36,765 nt of DNA from CAZSVI01 sp964610205. Its GTDB lineage: Bacteria; Bacillota; Clostridia; DSM-8532. The stretch covers positions 1 to 36,765 of the forward strand of contig CAZSVI010000021.1 in the NCBI GenBank assembly GCA_964610205.1, written 5' to 3'. The notes below the pieces were generated by a model that did no database searches, was not told the origin of the DNA, and saw only the letters and a list, made by a program, of their open reading frames with translations. Shown piece after piece: positions 32,894-36,765 of the stretch (position 1 is the stretch's first letter; every line of letters begins with the position of its first letter). A program made the translations under genes and the position numbers.

Positions 32894-34396
32894 ATGGTTA
32901 AAAGGTGTAAAAAACTGGTCTGCGTTTTGTGTGTTTTTTTGTTGATGGCATTTGTTTTTTCCGGATGTAGCCAGAATATCACATCGGGAACAAATGATGT
33001 AACGACAAAGCCTGAAGGCAGCCAAAAGGTGGAACCGGCTGAAAAGACGGTAATTCAGTTTTTTAGTAACAAAACAGGACAGCAGGACTATATGCAGCGT
33101 ATGTTTGACAAGTACAATGAAGAAAACGATGACAATATTGAGGTGGAAACAATATGGAGATCCGGAGATTGGCAAACCGGTGTTAAGACATCTATACTGG
33201 CTGGACAGGGACCAACAGTAATGACAGGACGTCCTTTTGATTTGGTTGAGGGAATAATCGATGGGGTATACGATTCCTGGGATGATTATATTTCTCCGGA
33301 GTTTTCTGAAAAATATCATCAGTATAAGTATATGAAAGAAGTAGACAACGTGTTCAAGACATATGGCTGGGGCTACCTGGTAACGACAAGAAAGCTCATA
33401 TATAACAAAGATCTTTTTGAAATGGTTGGAGAGACTGAACCGCCTGCTTCCTGGCAGGATTTTAGAAGGATTGCAAAGAAAATTACTGAAGCAGGAGACG
33501 GCAGGATATTCGGTACCGCAATGCCTGTCGGCGGCGGCCAGATCGGCCTGTGGGCTGACACACTGTTTTTTCCCGAAGGACTTCCAAAGCTATATGATTA
33601 CGGAACGGGATTGTATGATTTTTCATCTCTTGTCCCTATAGTTGAGGTCTGGAGAGAAATTATAAATGACGGAAGTGTTTTCCCGGGATTTGAAAGCATG
33701 GACAATGATGCGGTAAGAGCACAGTTTGCAGCCGGCAACGTGGGTATGCTGCTCAGTTTTTCCTGGGATGTCAGTTGCATTAATGATCAATTTAGTGCGG
33801 AATGTGACTGGGATGCTGCTCCTCTACCGGCAATTAACGGAGTGTATAAATCCAAACCTGATCTAAGAATAGAACTTGAGAACTGGCTCAATAATGCTGC
33901 CACCCTTAAGGAAAAGCAAGCAGCAGGAAAATTTATTGAGTTCTTCATGAGCGATGAGTTTGTCGGCGGTTATATGGCGGAAGGGTGTGGTATCGCTGCG
34001 ATTGATTCTGCCGTAGAGTATGCAAACAAACAGGTGATGCGGTATCCTATAATGGCTTCATACGCGCCTTATCCCGGCGGCGTGGGGGAATATACAACTT
34101 ATGGCAACCCCTCGTCAACGTTAGAGGGAGACAACCGTAATGTGGTAATCACCCACTGTTTGCTTGATATGAGTATAGACGCGAAAGCTGTTTTGGAGGA
34201 CTGTGCACATAGGTATAATTTAGGTATACTGGCGAGGGCCCAAACCGATATTGAAAAGGCGAAACAGATGACAGTTAAGATTGGCGGACTTGGTGAGATG
34301 CCTTATATTGAAGGCTATGATCCGATGAATCCGGACTTTTCAAAATTCAGGTACCTTTCAATTGACGAATGGTCTGAACTGACAGGAATAAAATAG
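32894..34396 (+). CDS. ABC carbohydrate importer, solute-binding lipoprotein
   Basis: The product is 500 residues from ATG 32894, preceded by AAGGAGGAGAG; a longer in-frame opening to 32819 lies before the ribosome binding site and is rejected. The signal peptide ends in the lipobox VFSGC (C25). The fold is family-1 sugar binding (TVIQFFSNKTG, ILAGQGPTVMTGRP, YNKDLFEMVGETEPPASWQD). It probably delivers an oligosaccharide related to the lyase substrate to the two permeases downstream. Confidence 0.86.
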   Translation: MVKRCKKLVCVLCVFLLMAFVFSGCSQNITSGTNDVTTKPEGSQKVEPAEKTVIQFFSNKTGQQDYMQRMFDKYNEENDDNIEVETIWRSGDWQTGVKTSILAGQGPTVMTGRPFDLVEGIIDGVYDSWDDYISPEFSEKYHQYKYMKEVDNVFKTYGWGYLVTTRKLIYNKDLFEMVGETEPPASWQDFRRIAKKITEAGDGRIFGTAMPVGGGQIGLWADTLFFPEGLPKLYDYGTGLYDFSSLVPIVEVWREIINDGSVFPGFESMDNDAVRAQFAAGNVGMLLSFSWDVSCINDQFSAECDWDAAPLPAINGVYKSKPDLRIELENWLNNAATLKEKQAAGKFIEFFMSDEFVGGYMAEGCGIAAIDSAVEYANKQVMRYPIMASYAPYPGGVGEYTTYGNPSSTLEGDNRNVVITHCLLDMSIDAKAVLEDCAHRYNLGILARAQTDIEKAKQMTVKIGGLGEMPYIEGYDPMNPDFSKFRYLSIDEWSELTGIK

Positions 34397-34417
34397 GCAC
34401 TGATAAAATCAAAGACA

Positions 34418-34448
34418 GGAGGAAGGGATTTTTATAACCCCTTCCTCC
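34418..34448 (+). other. Intercistronic stem-loop between lipoprotein and permease genes
   Basis: GGAGGAAGGG (34418-34427) pairs perfectly with CCCTTCCTCC (34439-34448) around an 11-base loop. It lies 22 bases past the lipoprotein stop and 48 before the permease start. No U tract follows, so it probably stabilises the upstream mRNA or partly attenuates. Its left arm resembles a Shine-Dalgarno sequence. Confidence 0.65.
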
Positions 34449-34496
34449 CTGACTACTAAGATGAAATAAACAAATATAAGAGTGAATAGGAGATTA

Positions 34497-35498
34497 ATGA
34501 TGCTAAATAGTAATATGAATAGAACAATGACAAGTCAGTACAAGCTTAAAACAAGAAACAGCATGAACAAAAGGACAATTAATGAAAACTTATATTCATA
34601 TCTTATTATGTCACCATCATTAATTATTTTTATTCTTTTTACGGTATACCCTATTATGTGGGCAACAAGATACTGCCTGTATAATTATACAGGCAGCGGT
34701 ATCGCGCTGTATATCGGTCTTGATAACTTTAAAAATTTATTTAATTTTGAAAATTCCTGGGGTAATAACAACTCCTTTACATGGCTCTACTGGTCTTCAT
34801 GGGGGAAGACCATTTTATATACTGTTATAAAGCTTGTCATTGAAATGCCACTGGCTTTTCTGTGTGCTTATTTCATCAATAAAAAAGTAAAAGGTTCTGA
34901 CTTCTTCAAAACGGTATTTTACATGCCACAGATACTGCCAAGCATGGTTATGTTTTTGGTCTTTAATATTATGTTGAATCCGTATAACGGGATACTTAAT
35001 ATATTCTTTTCCGATATTGGCATTATACCCAAATATTATTCGTTTTTTAGGACAGGCACTTCCGCTTTTCTCACCGGTATTTTTGTGGATATATGGCACA
35101 CATTTGGCATTAACATGCTGTTTTTCCTTGTAGGATTGACTTCCATACCCACTGAAGTTTATGAGAGTGCTTCAGTTGACGGTGCAACTGAATTTAAGGT
35201 ATTCATATATATTACTCTTCCGATGCTTGCAAGGATGACACAGATTATACTTCTGATGGCAATAATCGGATGCCTGAAGTCCACAGGATCTTATTTTATC
35301 CTGACTGGCGGTGGTCCCAACCACGCAACCGAGCTGGTTTTTCTGTTCATATATTATCTGTTTTTCCCACAGATTTCATCCGGAACGTCTGATCCAAGGT
35401 ATGGATTCGGAGCTGCAGTTGCTATTATTACAGCATTTATTATAGCTATCATTTCAATTATCTATTATAAGGTCAGCAACAAATTCCAGTACGAATAA
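34497..35498 (+). CDS. ABC carbohydrate importer, permease (UgpA/LplB-type)
   Basis: The product is about 333 residues from ATG 34497, with AGGAGATTA upstream; a GTG at 34482 precedes that site. Six membrane helices follow a basic N-terminus (SLIIFILFTVYPIMWATRY is the first). The EAA loop is YESASVDGATEFKVFIYI followed by TLPML, and TGGGPNHATELVFLFIYY follows it. Pairs with the second permease. Confidence 0.86.
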   Translation: MMLNSNMNRTMTSQYKLKTRNSMNKRTINENLYSYLIMSPSLIIFILFTVYPIMWATRYCLYNYTGSGIALYIGLDNFKNLFNFENSWGNNNSFTWLYWSSWGKTILYTVIKLVIEMPLAFLCAYFINKKVKGSDFFKTVFYMPQILPSMVMFLVFNIMLNPYNGILNIFFSDIGIIPKYYSFFRTGTSAFLTGIFVDIWHTFGINMLFFLVGLTSIPTEVYESASVDGATEFKVFIYITLPMLARMTQIILLMAIIGCLKSTGSYFILTGGGPNHATELVFLFIYYLFFPQISSGTSDPRYGFGAAVAIITAFIIAIISIIYYKVSNKFQYE

Positions 35499-35519
35499 TG
35501 GGAGGGAGTGAATAATATA

Positions 35520-36377
35520 ATGCTTGGTCAAACTAATACCAATTTAAAATTTATCGGGAAAAATTTTGTATATCTATTTTTAGGAATTGTGACCATATCG
35601 GTTATTTTCCCGGTATTTTATTGTCTGATGGCTTCTTTTCAATCAACAAGGAGTATTCTGTCAGAAGCACGCCTAATACCGGAAAATTTTGTATGGCAAA
35701 ACTACAGCAGAGCTTTCGTGGAAGCGAATTTTACCAGGTATACATTTAACAGCGTCTTTATTTCCACGGTTTGTACTGTGGGGAATTTATTAAATTCTTG
35801 TATTGTAGGTTTTTGCCTTGCCCGGTCAAAGATGGTAGGGAAAAAGTTGATTAAATGGGTTATACTTACATTCATGTTTATCTCCTTGGGTCCAATGACA
35901 CTCTTCCCACAAATCAGAGTAGTTTTGTCACTTGGAATTTACAGGTCTATCTGGAGCATTATTCTACCGGGGCTTGGCGGGCTCAGCATGCAGGCTCTGG
36001 TATTTGAAGCATATTTCAAAGGTCAGGGAATGGAGATTGATGAGGCGGCTGTTATTGATGGATGTGGTTTTTTTGGGAGATTTTTTAAGATCGGATTGCC
36101 ATTGTCAAAACCATTATTGGGAACGTTTGCAGTAATAAATTTCAATGGATCGTGGAATAATTTTTTCTGGCCCTATGTACTTACCTTCACCAATCAGAAA
36201 ATACAGCCGTTGATAGTGGCGGTGATTTCCTTAAGAGATAGACTTGGTGAGGCTGCTACCGAGTGGGGACTTTTATTGGCCGGATCAACCATAGCAATTA
36301 TTCCTGTTCTCATATTATACATTTTTACGAGCAAGTGGATAATAAAAGGGGTTACGGAAGGTTCTATCAAGTTCTAA
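35520..36377 (+). CDS. ABC carbohydrate importer, permease (MalG-type)
   Basis: The product is about 285 residues from ATG 35520, with GGGAGGGAG about 10 bases before; an in-frame GTG at 35508 overlaps that site. Six helices, with the EAA loop as DEAAVIDGCGFFGRFFKI followed by GLPL. The end TSKWIIKGVTEGSIKF is typical of MalG partners. Last gene of the operon; no ATPase gene follows. Confidence 0.86.
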   Translation: MLGQTNTNLKFIGKNFVYLFLGIVTISVIFPVFYCLMASFQSTRSILSEARLIPENFVWQNYSRAFVEANFTRYTFNSVFISTVCTVGNLLNSCIVGFCLARSKMVGKKLIKWVILTFMFISLGPMTLFPQIRVVLSLGIYRSIWSIILPGLGGLSMQALVFEAYFKGQGMEIDEAAVIDGCGFFGRFFKIGLPLSKPLLGTFAVINFNGSWNNFFWPYVLTFTNQKIQPLIVAVISLRDRLGEAATEWGLLLAGSTIAIIPVLILYIFTSKWIIKGVTEGSIKF

Positions 36378-36497
36378 AATAATATTTCCTGGGTATCCGC
36401 TTGACTAATGTATATATTACTTTTGCAAAAATCAGTTAAAAATCTCCATATATTTAAGTGAAAGAGCAAAATGATTTAGCGGCTTATGGGAATGATC

Positions 36498-36701
36498 TTA
36501 AAGATATAGCAATGCTATTAGTTCATGATTTCCTCTATTGATAACAGCCTGAAATAAAAGCTCTGTTTCTTCTGACAATGGATTGAATCCTGAAAAGGTA
36601 CGGTTGCCCTTTTCGATTCTTTGGCAGAGTTTTTCAATCTCATCAATACAGGTGCCGTTTAAGTCAAATGGGTTTATTTGTTTTGCAAAATAATTAAGCA
36701 T
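36498..36701 (-). CDS. Uncertain ORF or transposase-like remnant opposite the right-edge gene
   Basis: A 67-codon frame reads protein-like (YFAKQINPFDLNG, IDEIEKLCQRIEKG, GFNPLSEETELLFQAV). The GFNPLSxED-like stretch recalls the end of some insertion-sequence transposases, but this is weak. The frame stays open upstream past the ATG to the right edge, so it could be the tail of a larger leftward gene. It has no ribosome binding site and conflicts with the rightward start at 36727. Bases 36378-36497 hold nothing I recognise. Confidence 0.25.
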   Translation of the reverse strand: MLNYFAKQINPFDLNGTCIDEIEKLCQRIEKGNRTFSGFNPLSEETELLFQAVINRGNHELIALLYL

Positions 36702-36726
36702 GTTATCTAAGAAGTGAGGAACCAGT

Positions 36727-36765
36727 ATGAGGGAACCAGCGAAAACATTTGAAGATTTAGTTGTA
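36727..36765 (+). CDS. Start of a four-helix-bundle (S23/IVP-type) protein, cut by the right edge
   Basis: An ATG at 36727 with GTGAGG about 9 bases upstream opens 13 codons, MREPAKTFEDLVV. The string TFEDLxV at the start is characteristic of the four-helix-bundle proteins related to 23S rRNA intervening-sequence proteins, which usually continue WQKAH. Only 13 residues are available, so the call is tentative. Family members are free-standing genes or accompany retroelements and mobile DNA. Confidence 0.4.
   Translation, partial: MREPAKTFEDLVV

Noticed and set aside
32782..32982. 66-codon minus-strand ORF over the start of the second lipoprotein gene
   Set aside because: Overlaps the signal-peptide region and leader of a clear gene and has no ribosome binding site.
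1..36765. CRISPR array, tRNA, rRNA, phage or intact insertion sequence
   Set aside because: No regularly spaced repeats, no cloverleaf or rRNA signatures, and no intact transposase, integrase or phage structural genes were seen.

Overview
The window is AT-rich DNA from a low-GC, anaerobic, spore-forming Firmicute, most likely class Clostridia. Supporting this are a CwlD-type sporulation amidase, a YkuK-family protein, a BlaI/M56 pair, a pair of CoA-dehydratase-activase-like iron-sulfur proteins, and strong AGGAGG-type ribosome binding sites throughout. It is a draft scaffold: two 10-N gaps (26203-26212 and 27307-27316) mark contig joins. No rRNA, tRNA, CRISPR array, phage or intact insertion sequence was found.

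Region 1 (1-9154, all minus strand) is mostly housekeeping. It holds the start of a VanW/YoaR-like wall protein, a PRC-barrel protein, a membrane/TPR-like protein, the CwlD-like amidase, a small membrane protein and a receiver-GGDEF response regulator. A BlaI-type repressor and a sensor-less M56 metallopeptidase follow, with a recognisable promoter and dyad. Then come two HgdB/DUF2229-like proteins and a YkuK protein. A 460-base spacer contains a 45-codon small ORF and the promoter of a rightward HAD phosphatase (9616-10629).

Region 2 (10639-24888, minus strand) is a large sugar locus. A LacI regulator (24888) precedes ribokinase, RbsD, a zinc alcohol dehydrogenase, a Gfo/Idh/MocA oxidoreductase and a DMT-type sugar permease. 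An eight-gene operon follows: ABC solute-binding lipoprotein, two permeases, three tandem paralogous IolE-like TIM barrels, a fourth TIM-barrel isomerase/epimerase and a second Gfo/Idh/MocA enzyme. Repeated oxidoreductase plus TIM-barrel pairing suggests oxidation of a sugar or glycoside followed by isomerisation, elimination or cleavage, with a ribose-like product entering through RbsD/RbsK. The substrate cannot be read from the sequence.

Region 3 (25053-27373) has a TPR/SLT lytic transglycosylase split by the first gap, with one in-frame stop. Next to it is a spacer with a fold-rich segment. A 40-bp block in this spacer matches, at 34 of 40 positions, a block upstream of ribokinase; both blocks contain a leftward promoter.

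Region 4 (27374-36377, plus strand) is a second carbohydrate operon: metal-dependent amidohydrolase, DegT-type PLP enzyme, heparinase II/III-family lyase, a short glycosidase-like protein, then a second ABC importer (lipoprotein plus two permeases). Neither importer has its own ATPase, so a shared MsmX/UgpC-type ATPase elsewhere is expected. The right edge begins what looks like a four-helix-bundle (S23-type) protein. The most interesting material is the oxidoreductase/TIM-barrel locus, the duplicated promoter block with its two structured flanks, and the intercistronic hairpins in both ABC operons.
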